19,383 nucleotides of DNA from an uncultured Bacteroidales bacterium (lineage in GTDB: Bacteria; Bacteroidota; Bacteroidia; Bacteroidales; Paludibacteraceae). Positions 1-6,856 of the stretch are shown piece by piece (the first letter of the stretch is position 1; each line of letters opens with the position of its first letter). The stretch lies in contig CALEPS010000156.1 in the NCBI GenBank assembly GCA_937910305.1, positions 1-19,383 on the forward strand. The letters run 5' to 3'. The translations under genes were made by a program, and so were the position numbers. The notes under the pieces are model-generated. The model was given only the letters and a program-made list of their open reading frames with translations. It ran no database searches and was not told the origin of the DNA.

Positions 1-841
1 CAACGATACGTGCGGTATCCGCCGTGAAATCGTCGATCTTCTTGATCTTGATCTTGCCTTTCTGCGCCGCTTTGAGGATGGTCTCTATGATTTTGGAGGT
101 CGTGGTGCCGTACGGGATCTCGGTGATGACAAGCGTCTTGTTGTCGTCCGCCTTCTGGATGCGTGCGCGAATCTTGACAGAACCGCCGCGTTCGCCGTCG
201 TTGTACTTGGTGACGTCTATCACGCCGCCTGTCGGGAAATCCGGAAAGAGCTGGAACTCCTGACCGCGCAGATAGGCGAGCGAAGCATCGCACAGCTCGT
301 TGAAGTTATGCGGCAGGATCTTGGAGTTCAGACCTACGGCAATACCTTCCACGCCTTGCGCCAGCAGGAGAGGGAATTTGATCGGCAGATGGATCGGTTC
401 GTTTTTGCGTCCGTCATAGGACTTCATCCACTCCGTGGTCTTGGCATTGAAAACCGTTTCGAGCGCGAACTTGGATAGGCGTGCTTCGATATAACGGGGA
501 GCAGCGGCACCGTCGCCGGTGAGGATGTTTCCCCAGTTACCCTGGCAGTCTATCAGCAGATCTTTCTGCCCCAACTGGACGAGCGCGTCGCCGATAGACG
601 CATCTCCGTGGGGATGATACTGCATCGTCTGGCCGACGATGTTGGCAACCTTGTTGTATTTGCCGTCATCGACAGTCTTCATGGCATGCAATATACGGCG
701 CTGGACGGGCTTGAGCCCATCTTCAATCGCCGGCACCGCACGCTCCAATATCACATACGAAGCATAGTCCAGGAACCAGTCCTGGTACATGCCCGTCAAG
801 TGATACTTCACAGCATCATTGAATCCGCCTTGACCAGCCAT
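1..841 (-). CDS. parC: DNA topoisomerase IV subunit A, N-terminal part (cut by window edge)
   Basis: The first 280 residues of a type IIA topoisomerase A subunit are present; the gene runs off the left edge. The breakage-reunion domain is clear: YVILERAVPAIEDGLKPVQR near residue 40, HPHGDASIGDAL at 76-87 and the catalytic tyrosine Tyr117 in APRYIEARLSKF. The protein would cleave and rejoin both DNA strands, pairing with a ParE ATPase subunit to decatenate and relax chromosomes. The short N-terminus ahead of YHLTGMYQDWFLDYASYV and the wording of the core fit the Bacteroidetes ParC type rather than GyrA, but gyrase A is the alternative. ATG 841 is the first possible start, since an in-frame TAA lies two codons upstream. 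It begins 6 bp after the stop of the small membrane-protein gene, so the two are probably one transcript. Confidence 0.93.
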   Translation of the reverse strand, partial: MAGQGGFNDAVKYHLTGMYQDWFLDYASYVILERAVPAIEDGLKPVQRRILHAMKTVDDGKYNKVANIVGQTMQYHPHGDASIGDALVQLGQKDLLIDCQGNWGNILTGDGAAAPRYIEARLSKFALETVFNAKTTEWMKSYDGRKNEPIHLPIKFPLLLAQGVEGIAVGLNSKILPHNFNELCDASLAYLRGQEFQLFPDFPTGGVIDVTKYNDGERGGSVKIRARIQKADDNKTLVITEIPYGTTTSKIIETILKAAQKGKIKIKKIDDFTADTARIV

Positions 842-847
842 GAACGG

Positions 848-1012
848 TTATGCTCTTTTATTGATAAAGATATAGGCGAGAATACCTGCCACCTCCAACA
901 CCATTGCTGCTATCAGCATGCCGTTTTGCGGCAGCGCGAATTTGTACACCACGAGGCATAGCACACCTAACAGAAGGAGAATAACTCCCAAATACTTTTT
1001 GAAATTTTCCAT
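848..1012 (-). CDS. Small two-helix membrane protein, 54 aa
   Basis: A 54-residue reading frame starts at ATG 1012 and stops at 848. It reads as two hydrophobic helices, about residues 9-24 (VILLLLGVLCLVVYKF) and 31-50 (GMLIAAMVLEVAGILAYIFI), joined by a short polar turn and ended by a basic NKRA tail, so the C-terminus is probably cytoplasmic. I recognise no family or function. Two things support it as real: a well-formed promoter 29 bp upstream and the 6-bp gap to parC with no sign of another parC promoter. It could be a leader gene whose main role is to set parC expression. Confidence 0.7.
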   Translation of the reverse strand: MENFKKYLGVILLLLGVLCLVVYKFALPQNGMLIAAMVLEVAGILAYIFINKRA

Positions 1013-1040
1013 ATCTAACGCGTTAATTCAATTGCGAGTG

Positions 1041-1072
1041 CAAAGGTACAAAAAATTTTGCATTTATGCAAA
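1041..1072 (-). promoter_or_regulatory. Bacteroidetes-type promoter for the small membrane protein-parC pair
   Basis: On the minus strand a -33 TTTG (1069-1072) is followed by 20 bp and then the -7 element TACCTTTG (1041-1048), matching the Bacteroidetes primary sigma consensus TAnnTTTG. The -33 element continues as TTTGCATAAATGC, like the TTGCATAT seen at the other promoters of this window. It starts 14 bp after the dprA stop codon, so parC is set apart from the dprA operon although both point the same way. Confidence 0.8.
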
Positions 1073-1085
1073 TATTTTTGCTTTT

Positions 1086-2165
1086 TTATCGCATAAAACG
1101 ATAAATTCCGCCGGGCAGCGAACGAACCAGCCCTTGAATCTCCATCATCATCAGATCGGAAGCCACATCGCCGTAGGGGCGCTCCGTCTCCATCACCAGC
1201 AGGTTGATATGCATTCCTTCTTCCGCCTCCTGGAGTTTCTGCAGCAGCTCCTGTTGCGGCGGAGTGAGATCGTCCCTCAGTCCCACTATCTGCGTCTGGA
1301 CGGGCTGGAGGGCCGTGTCGCGTCTCGTCCATTGCATCGCTTCAATCAGGTCGTCGGCACAGGTTATCAGAGCGGCTTTGTTCTGCCGTATGATCTTGTT
1401 GCATCCGCTTGACGACACATCCGTCGGTCTGCCGGGGAAGGCGAACAGTTCGCGGTTGTAGTCCACCGCCATCTGCGCCGTGATAAGGCTGCCGCCGCGT
1501 TCGCGCGACTCGACGACCACAACGGCATCCGCCAGGCCGGCTACGATACGGTTCCGTTGCACGAAGAAAGACGCCAGCGGCTCGGTGCCGGAAGGAAACT
1601 CCGTCAGCAATCCGCCGTGCTCCAGAGACGCCACCGCCTCCGGTCTGTGCTGGAAAGGATATATCCGATCCAACCCGTGCGCAGGTACGATAATAGTAGG
1701 TATGCCGCATTGGATAGCGGCTCTGTGCGCGGTGATGTCTATGCCGTAAGCTCCGCCGCTGACGATCGTCACGGACTCCAGCCGTTCATGCAGTTCGCGC
1801 ACCAGGAGCTCCGTCTCTTCTTTCCCCCGCTGCGTGGGCTGGCGTGTTCCTACGATAGAGACCACATGACCGTCCGATGGATGGAGGTTGCCTTTGCCGT
1901 AGAGCAGGAGCGGTTTGTCGGGACACTGGCGCAGCCGGTAAGGATAGTCCTCGTCCGCCAGAGTCCAGACGCGGATTCTGTGTTCTTCGATCCATTCGCA
2001 CTCATGCCGTGCGCGTTGCAGACATGCCGCCATCTCCGGCTCGTCGATGGCGCGCCACGCCTCCTCGGCTGTTCCGTAGCGGTCGAGAAGAGCCAGCGCC
2101 TTCCGCAACCGGTTGCGGTACAGCATCGACAGGGCGATATCGTATATGTATCTATTCTCGGTCAC
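1086..2165 (-). CDS. dprA: DNA-processing protein DprA
   Basis: A full-length 359-aa DprA/Smf protein, which binds incoming single-stranded DNA and loads RecA during natural transformation. The Rossmann-like core is plain: VSIVGTRQPT at 102-111, VSGGAYGIDITAH at 135-147, FPGRPTD with SSGCNKII at 243-259. The last ~55 residues form the winged-helix domain usual in longer DprA proteins. The start is GTG at 2165, overlapping the end of the VanZ-like gene by 14 bp; the next in-frame ATG (residue 14) would cut into the first helix, so I keep the GTG. The overlap points to translational coupling. Other competence genes are not visible in this window, and in Bacteroidetes DprA is widespread without proven competence. 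Confidence 0.95.
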   Translation of the reverse strand: MTENRYIYDIALSMLYRNRLRKALALLDRYGTAEEAWRAIDEPEMAACLQRARHECEWIEEHRIRVWTLADEDYPYRLRQCPDKPLLLYGKGNLHPSDGHVVSIVGTRQPTQRGKEETELLVRELHERLESVTIVSGGAYGIDITAHRAAIQCGIPTIIVPAHGLDRIYPFQHRPEAVASLEHGGLLTEFPSGTEPLASFFVQRNRIVAGLADAVVVVESRERGGSLITAQMAVDYNRELFAFPGRPTDVSSSGCNKIIRQNKAALITCADDLIEAMQWTRRDTALQPVQTQIVGLRDDLTPPQQELLQKLQEAEEGMHINLLVMETERPYGDVASDLMMMEIQGLVRSLPGGIYRFMR

Positions 2166-2514
2166 TCGGGATCCTTGATCTTATTCTTTCCGCTATGATC
2201 AATGCCATCACTATCCCTATTGCGTCCGCCACCAAGTCCGCCCATTCGGCTGACCGCGACGTGGTGCAACAGGCCTGCAACACCTCCATCAGTCCGCCGT
2301 ACAGGAAAGCCGTCACGCCGGCGGACAGGTATGTGCTCCATACAAACCGCTTTTTCACCATCGCCGGCAGCAGAAGAGCGGCGGTCAGAACGGCGTACAT
2401 CACGCCGTGGATGGCCTTGTCGTTCATCCGGAGCGAAAGCAGTTCCTGCGGGTTCTCACGGAGACTGACAAAGGCAATACCTGCCGCCACAAGGACGGCA
2501 GGTAAACAGGCCAT
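2152..2514 (-). CDS. VanZ-like family membrane protein
   Basis: A 120-aa protein with the layout of the VanZ-like family: an N-terminal hydrophobic segment, the conserved stretch MNDKAIHGVMYAVLTAALLL around residues 29-48 (with the family's K..H), two further helices (about 58-80 and 93-108) and EWADLVADAIG at 90-100, the usual EWxDxxxNxxG-like motif of this family. Members are small inner-membrane proteins; the founding member gives low teicoplanin resistance but most are of unknown role. It lies 13 bp after upp and overlaps dprA by 14 bp, so it belongs to that operon. The length is normal for the Bacteroidetes members, which are shorter than VanZ itself. Confidence 0.85.
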   Translation of the reverse strand: MACLPAVLVAAGIAFVSLRENPQELLSLRMNDKAIHGVMYAVLTAALLLPAMVKKRFVWSTYLSAGVTAFLYGGLMEVLQACCTTSRSAEWADLVADAIGIVMALIIAERIRSRIPSDRE

Positions 2515-2527
2515 ATAGGATTTCAGA

Positions 2528-3211
2528 TTAACGATCGGAGAGATGTATTTTGGTTCCGTAACAGAGGTCGCCTGCGTCGCCCAGACCGGGAACGATATAT
2601 TTCTGCTCGTTCAGAATCGGATCGACGGTGGCGCACCAAAGGGTCACATCCTCTCTGTCATTCAGCTCTCTGCACATGTAGTCTATGGACTGCGGCGTAG
2701 CGATGGTGCAGCACAGATGCGTGTGTCTGGGCGTACCGTGTCGGAGCAGGGCCAGATAGCCCACCTCCATCGACATGCCGGTAGCCAGCATCGGATCGGC
2801 GATGATCAGCGTCTTGCCCTCTATATCCGGGGCTGCCATGTATTCCGCTACGATCTCCAATTGGTCTTCTCCGTGTACGTTTCGTCCCACACGGCGGTAG
2901 GCGCTCAGGAACGCATTCTCCGCGCGGTCGAAGACATTCAGAAAACCTTGATGCAGAGGCAGTCCGGCGCGTAGGATAGTAGCCAGAACGAGCGGTTCGG
3001 CAATCGTGTTCACCTCGGCTACGCCCAGAGGCGTTTGCACCCGGGTGGGGGTGTACGCAAGCGTCTTGCTCAGCTCCATGGCCATGAATTCTCCGATGCG
3101 CTCGATGTTACGGCGGAAACGCATAGGGTCTTTCTGGATGTCCACATCCCGTATCTCACGCAGGTACTGGTTCAGTACACTATTGGTCTCCGAAAGATTG
3201 ATAACCTTCAT
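2528..3211 (-). CDS. upp: Uracil phosphoribosyltransferase
   Basis: A 227-aa enzyme that joins uracil to PRPP to give UMP, the pyrimidine salvage step, in the cytoplasm. The PRPP-binding loop is IIADPMLATGMS at residues 136-147, and the uracil-binding C-terminal motif is GLGDAGDLCYGT at 209-220. RAGLP at 81-85 is the other active-site segment. All parts are intact and the length is slightly above the 208-217 of well-known members. ATG 3211 lies one base after the stop of the coiled-coil gene (TAA, G, ATG), so the two are almost certainly translated from one message. Confidence 0.95.
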   Translation of the reverse strand: MKVINLSETNSVLNQYLREIRDVDIQKDPMRFRRNIERIGEFMAMELSKTLAYTPTRVQTPLGVAEVNTIAEPLVLATILRAGLPLHQGFLNVFDRAENAFLSAYRRVGRNVHGEDQLEIVAEYMAAPDIEGKTLIIADPMLATGMSMEVGYLALLRHGTPRHTHLCCTIATPQSIDYMCRELNDREDVTLWCATVDPILNEQKYIVPGLGDAGDLCYGTKIHLSDR

Positions 3212-3212
3212 C

Positions 3213-3854
3213 TTATTGCATGGATTTAGCGGATTTCTGCTCTGCTTTCAGCGTAGCGGTACGGGCTTTGAGCTCTGCCTCCAACTGAGCCAGTTCTACG
3301 GCTTTCTGCTGGGTCTCCTGGATGTAGGACTGCAGGTTGGTCTGGCCGTTCTGCAGGGTCGTCTCCATATCGGAGATGGAGCGCTGGCGGTCGGCTACTT
3401 CGCGGATCGAATAGCCCAGCTCTTTCTGTTGTTTGTCCAGCAACTGCAGATAATTGTCGCGGGTCTCCTGGTTCAACTCTTTCTGTTTGTTGAGGGTCTT
3501 CTGCTGTTTCTCTACCACTTTCTGCATGGATTTGAGCTCACTCTCCTCCTTTGCATACAGTTTCTTCAGAGAAGCCGTCATTTTCGTTGCCTCTTTCAGG
3601 GAATTACCCATCTCTTTGGCATGTGCCTGCTCTACTTTCAGCTCCGCCTTGGCCGCCTTGATCTCCTCGGCGTTCTTAGCCAGACTCTGAGCCACTACCT
3701 CCAGCGATGCGCGGTACATCGTAGGCTCGGTTACATAGAGGGTGCGGAGTGAATCAATCTTAACTTCTGCCAGCTCAATAGAAAGCGGGGTTACATGCTG
3801 CGCCATTGCGCTCATTCCGAGCGCCATAAAGGCAATAAAAAGAATCTTTTTCAT
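3213..3854 (-). CDS. Secreted or periplasmic coiled-coil protein
   Basis: A 213-aa protein with a clear signal peptide (MKKILFIAFMALGMSAMAQ, probable cleavage after the AMA motif) followed by an almost continuous helical, charge-rich region from about residue 25 to the end with no proline-glycine breaks except around 140-150, as expected for a long coiled coil. K, E, Q and L dominate and there is no cysteine. I do not recognise a specific family; a Skp/OmpH-like chaperone is possible by shape only, and a structural periplasmic coiled coil is equally possible. It is the first gene of the upp-vanZ-dprA operon and is served by the minus promoter at 3909-3939. Confidence 0.8.
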   Translation of the reverse strand: MKKILFIAFMALGMSAMAQHVTPLSIELAEVKIDSLRTLYVTEPTMYRASLEVVAQSLAKNAEEIKAAKAELKVEQAHAKEMGNSLKEATKMTASLKKLYAKEESELKSMQKVVEKQQKTLNKQKELNQETRDNYLQLLDKQQKELGYSIREVADRQRSISDMETTLQNGQTNLQSYIQETQQKAVELAQLEAELKARTATLKAEQKSAKSMQ

Positions 3855-3908
3855 CTCGTTTGATTATTTAAATTATGTTATTAATGTTCTGATTTCGGAA
3901 TTTTGGTG

Positions 3909-3939
3909 CAAAGTTACTAAATTTCTTGCATATATCAAA
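3909..3939 (-). promoter_or_regulatory. Promoter for the coiled-coil protein-upp-vanZ-dprA operon
   Basis: On the minus strand the -33 TTTG (3936-3939) and -7 TAACTTTG (3909-3916) are 19 bp apart, a good Bacteroidetes consensus. The -33 element lies between the -33 and -7 of the opposite promoter, so the two polymerase sites overlap. The 5' leader is about 50 nt and AT-rich. Confidence 0.75.
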
Positions 3940-3956
3940 ATTTTTCTTTACCTTTG
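3926..3956 (+). promoter_or_regulatory. Promoter for the DUF5063-exonuclease-phosphatase run
   Basis: TTG (3926-3928), then 20 bp, then TACCTTTG (3949-3956). Transcription should begin a few bases beyond 3956, at or after ATG 3958. This is why the ATG at 3979, not the earlier ones, is taken as the start of the DUF5063 gene. Confidence 0.8.
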
Positions 3957-3978
3957 CATGATTTTTCTTAAAGAACGG

Positions 3979-4491
3979 ATGAAACAATATATTTATCAGG
4001 ATAGTACGATCGCTTTTGTTACGGCAGCCGCGCAGACCTGTCTGCTGCTGGAGAAGATCAACGACCACGACCGGGAGGAATGGCGCGAACAGATGATGAG
4101 GCTGTTGCCCGTGCTGTATCTCCGCGCGCGTCTGTTGGAGGAGGCACAGATGATGACGGAGGACGAGCCGCAGCGGTTTGTGACGGAAGAGGATTATAAT
4201 TTTGTATTAGCGGGCGTGCGCGGTTTTCTGGGACAGGACGACGCCTATCTGGATGTTTTCGTGGATCAGGGTATTTATACCGATGAGGTACAGACCGCCT
4301 ATATCTCCGAGGGTCTGGCGGACATCTATCAGGAACTCAAGGATCTGGCTGCCGCCTTCCAGACCGGTGAAGAGGCTGTCATGAACGACGCCGTGGTACT
4401 TTGCCGGCAGGCGTTCTTCGACCATTGGGGACGCAAAGTATTAGCTGTTTTAAGAGCATTGCATGAGATATCAGACACATCATATCAGTAA
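3979..4491 (+). CDS. DUF5063 domain-containing protein
   Basis: A 170-aa, mostly helical, acidic cytoplasmic protein that I recognise as the DUF5063 family of Bacteroidetes, of unknown function. Typical features are the N-terminal IAFVTAAAQTCLLLE segment at about residues 10-24 and the stretch TEEDYNFVLAGVRGFLG with DAYLDVF near the middle. The open frame runs much further upstream, but the promoter -7 element ends at 3956, so starts at or before 3958 would be outside or right at the edge of the message; ATG 3979 is preferred and gives the N-terminus I expect of the family. The end overlaps the exonuclease gene by 29 bp in another frame. The pairing with this exonuclease is familiar from other Bacteroidetes and suggests a shared task. 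Confidence 0.85.
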   Translation: MKQYIYQDSTIAFVTAAAQTCLLLEKINDHDREEWREQMMRLLPVLYLRARLLEEAQMMTEDEPQRFVTEEDYNFVLAGVRGFLGQDDAYLDVFVDQGIYTDEVQTAYISEGLADIYQELKDLAAAFQTGEEAVMNDAVVLCRQAFFDHWGRKVLAVLRALHEISDTSYQ

Positions 4492-5293
4492 GGAACTCCT
4501 TCAGTGGATGCCGATAGCGGCGTTTGAAGGAGAAGTGATCGTAATAGACAAGCCCGAACAGGTGGAGGACGCAGTCCGGTATCTCGGGAAGCAAAAGATT
4601 GTCGGCGTAGATACGGAAGCACGGCCGAGTTTTCAGCGGGGGATCCACTACCCTACCGCCCTGGTACAGATAGCCAGCCACGAGCGGTGCTATCTCTTCC
4701 GTCTGACGCATATCGGCATGCCGCAGAAGTTGGCGGATTTCTTCGCCAACCCGGATATATGCAAGGTCGGGCTGGCATTCAAGGACGACATCAACGGCTT
4801 GAGGCGCAGGCGCAATTTTACGCCGGCTAACTGTATTGACATCCAGAAGCTGGTGGCGCAATACGGCATTCTGGACATGGGTTTGCAGAAACTGTTCGCC
4901 ATCTGTTTCGAGAAGAAGATATCCAAGGCGCAGCAGTTGACGAACTGGGAGAACAGCCATCTCACGCCTGAGCAGGCGCGTTATGCCTCCACGGACGCGT
5001 GGGCTACGCTGCTCATCTACGAAGACCTGCTGAAGCACGAGCAGCTCTCGCAGGACGAGGTGGCGGCGCTTATCCGGGAGGAGAAAGAGAGGATTATCGA
5101 GCACCAGCAGGAGATTCAGGACCAGCGGCTCCGCGAACAGGGTATCGAGCCGCCGCCGCACATGACGCTGGAAGAACGCGAAGCGCACCAGCAGGAACGC
5201 AAACGCGAGGCACGAAAACGCAAAAGGCTTAGACAGAGCGCACGAAAAACCGCGCAGAGAGAGACCGCCAAGAAAAAGAAAACAACCAAATAA
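4463..5293 (+). CDS. DEDDy 3'-5' exonuclease domain protein (RNase D-like)
   Basis: A 276-aa protein whose first 190 residues form a DnaQ-like exonuclease fold. The metal-binding residues are visible: D50 and E52 in VGVDTEARPSF, an Asp at 108/109 in AFKDDINGL, and Y174 with D178 in YASTDAWATLLIY, which is the DEDDy pattern of RNase D and the WRN exonuclease. It should remove nucleotides from 3' ends of RNA or DNA; the substrate is not evident and there is no HRDC domain. Residues ~195-276 form a long charged helix ending in a very basic K/R tail, which may bind nucleic acid. The start overlaps DUF5063 by 29 bp; M16 is a possible alternative start. Confidence 0.88.
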   Translation: MRYQTHHISKELLQWMPIAAFEGEVIVIDKPEQVEDAVRYLGKQKIVGVDTEARPSFQRGIHYPTALVQIASHERCYLFRLTHIGMPQKLADFFANPDICKVGLAFKDDINGLRRRRNFTPANCIDIQKLVAQYGILDMGLQKLFAICFEKKISKAQQLTNWENSHLTPEQARYASTDAWATLLIYEDLLKHEQLSQDEVAALIREEKERIIEHQQEIQDQRLREQGIEPPPHMTLEEREAHQQERKREARKRKRLRQSARKTAQRETAKKKKTTK

Positions 5294-5303
5294 ATTTACC
5301 TGT

Positions 5304-6710
5304 ATGAAACGATTTATTATTATCTTGTACACCGTATTTTGTACGCTGTACTCTTTTGGTCAAGCCAAGTATGTATTTTACTTCATCGGCGACGGCATGG
5401 GTACTAACCAGGTGCTGGGAGCCGAGATGTACCGTTCAGCCGTTCAGGGCAATCCCCTCGGACGCGTGCAGACGCTCATGACCACCTTCCCTTATTCGGG
5501 TCACGCCTCCACTTATTCCAAGAGCAACGGCATCACGGACTCCGCCGCGGCAGGCACCTGCCTCGCTACGGGCAAGAAGACCAAGAACGGCATGCTCGGC
5601 ATGAACGAAGACACCGTGCATGTGACTACGATCGCCGAGAAGCTGAAAGACAAAGGATGGGGCGTGGGGATCATGACCACCGTTGCCATCGACCATGCTA
5701 CTCCGGCGGCTTTCTACGCCCATGTGGAGAAGAGGAACAAGTATTACAAGATCGGCGAGCAGCTGGCGAGATCCGACTTTGATTTCTTCGGCGGAGCGGG
5801 ATTCCATCACCCGCAGGGCAAGCATGACGACAAACTGGTCAACCTCTACCGCAACGCCGAGAAAGCAGGCTACACTATCGCCCACGGGTACGAAGAGGCG
5901 CAGAAAATAGTCGAAAGCTCAGAGGCGAAAGTCGAAAGACTGATTCTCGTTCAGGAGACCGACGACCAAGGCGCCAAGCACGGCGACAACCTGCCTTATG
6001 CTATCGACCGCAAGGAGGGTGACCTCACGCTGGCGCAGATCGTCAGCACCGCTATCCCGTTCCTCGACAAACGGTACGACCGTTTCTTCATGATGGTGGA
6101 GGGCGGTATGATCGACTACGCCTGTCATGCAGACGACGCGGCTACCGCCTTCGGCGAGACATGGGACATGGACGAGGCGATGCGTGTGGCTTTTGATTTC
6201 TACAAGAAACATCCCGAAGAGACCCTTATTGTTGTTACCGCCGACCATGAGACAGGAGGTCTGGCGCTCGGCAACAGCGACTACACCCTGCATCTGGACC
6301 TGCTGCAGAACCAGAAATGCTCCGCTTGGGCGCTCAGCGACATGTTCACGCAACTATTCAAAGCGAACAAGAAACCCGCATGGGAGGACGTGAAGAAGAT
6401 CTACACCGACAATCTGGGCTTCTGGACGAATGTAGAGATCAGCGAGGACGAAGAGAAAGAACTGAAAGCCGTCTATAAGGCAGCCTGCAAGGGCAAGAGC
6501 AAAGACGCCGAAAACATGTATAAGAACATTAACGCCTTAGGCGAGGCTGGTATTGCGTTGCTCAACAAGAAAGCCCATATCGGTTGGACCACGCGCGCGC
6601 ACAGCGCACACGCGGTACCTATCTTCGCGATAGGCGCGGGCGCGGAGAAGTTCAGCGGATGGCACGACAACACCGAGATAGCACCACTCATCATGGAAGC
6701 AACTAAATAG
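5304..6710 (+). CDS. phoA: Alkaline phosphatase, PhoA family, exported
   Basis: A 468-aa periplasmic phosphomonoesterase of the alkaline phosphatase superfamily. The signal peptide is about residues 1-19. The metal and catalytic residues are present: D30 in FIGDGMG, the nucleophile S80 in TDSAAAGTCLATG, the HATPAAFYAH segment at 131-140, E266, D271 and H275 in VEGGMIDYACHADD, D314 and H315 in TADHETGG, and a C-terminal His at 433/436 in RAHSAHAVP. It lacks the cap insertions of larger family members. It lies 10 bp after the exonuclease gene and probably shares its message. Residues 202-212 are encoded by a degenerate 7-bp tandem repeat (5909-5939) that has not broken the frame. No U-rich terminator is seen on the plus strand after the stop. 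Confidence 0.93.
   Translation: MKRFIIILYTVFCTLYSFGQAKYVFYFIGDGMGTNQVLGAEMYRSAVQGNPLGRVQTLMTTFPYSGHASTYSKSNGITDSAAAGTCLATGKKTKNGMLGMNEDTVHVTTIAEKLKDKGWGVGIMTTVAIDHATPAAFYAHVEKRNKYYKIGEQLARSDFDFFGGAGFHHPQGKHDDKLVNLYRNAEKAGYTIAHGYEEAQKIVESSEAKVERLILVQETDDQGAKHGDNLPYAIDRKEGDLTLAQIVSTAIPFLDKRYDRFFMMVEGGMIDYACHADDAATAFGETWDMDEAMRVAFDFYKKHPEETLIVVTADHETGGLALGNSDYTLHLDLLQNQKCSAWALSDMFTQLFKANKKPAWEDVKKIYTDNLGFWTNVEISEDEEKELKAVYKAACKGKSKDAENMYKNINALGEAGIALLNKKAHIGWTTRAHSAHAVPIFAIGAGAEKFSGWHDNTEIAPLIMEATK
5909..5939 (+). repeat. Degenerate 7-bp tandem array inside phoA
   Basis: Four heptamers of the form AGTCGAA/AGCTCAG/AGGCGAA/AGTCGAA lie end to end in the coding sequence and encode about residues 202-212. 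The same motif family (AGTTGAA, AGTCGAA) is found at 16505-16535 and 17180-17239. Confidence 0.6.
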
Positions 6711-6782
6711 GCGAGAATATACGGTTTAGAACAGGACCATCACGGGACCATGTTCCGAGAAGAGCACAAGAACAGTACAATT

Positions 6783-6817
6783 AGAACAAAAGAGGGGCAC
6801 CCGAAAGGATGCCCCTC
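6783..6817 (-). terminator. Rho-independent terminator of the 1304-aa surface protein gene
   Basis: An 8-bp stem GAGGGGCA/TGCCCCTC (6792-6799 with 6810-6817) around a 10-nt loop is followed on the minus strand by CTTTTGTTCT. It lies about 40 bp past the stop of the minus-strand gene. On the plus strand no U-run follows, so it is not clearly bidirectional. Confidence 0.8.
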
Positions 6818-6823
6818 AATCAT

Positions 6824-6843
6824 ATCCGCCAAAGTCGGCGGAT
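6824..6843. repeat. ATCCGCC hairpin
   Basis: ATCCGCC and GGCGGAT form a 7-bp stem around a 6-nt loop, between the stop of the surface protein gene and its terminator. The same stem with other loops occurs at 12125-12144 and three times at 12402-12498. Confidence 0.75.
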
Positions 6844-6856
6844 GGGTCTGTCGCTC

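Noticed and set aside
3006..3752. A 248-codon plus-strand frame opposite upp and the coiled-coil gene
   Set aside because: It runs across two well-supported genes; its leucine-rich content mirrors the antisense of the coiled coil.
3742..3978. Longer N-terminus for the DUF5063 protein
   Set aside because: It would start upstream of the promoter, overlap the divergent gene and add a sequence unlike the family.
6711..6791. Plus-strand terminator for phoA
   Set aside because: No hairpin with a U-run is seen on this strand; only a short direct repeat GGACCAT is present.
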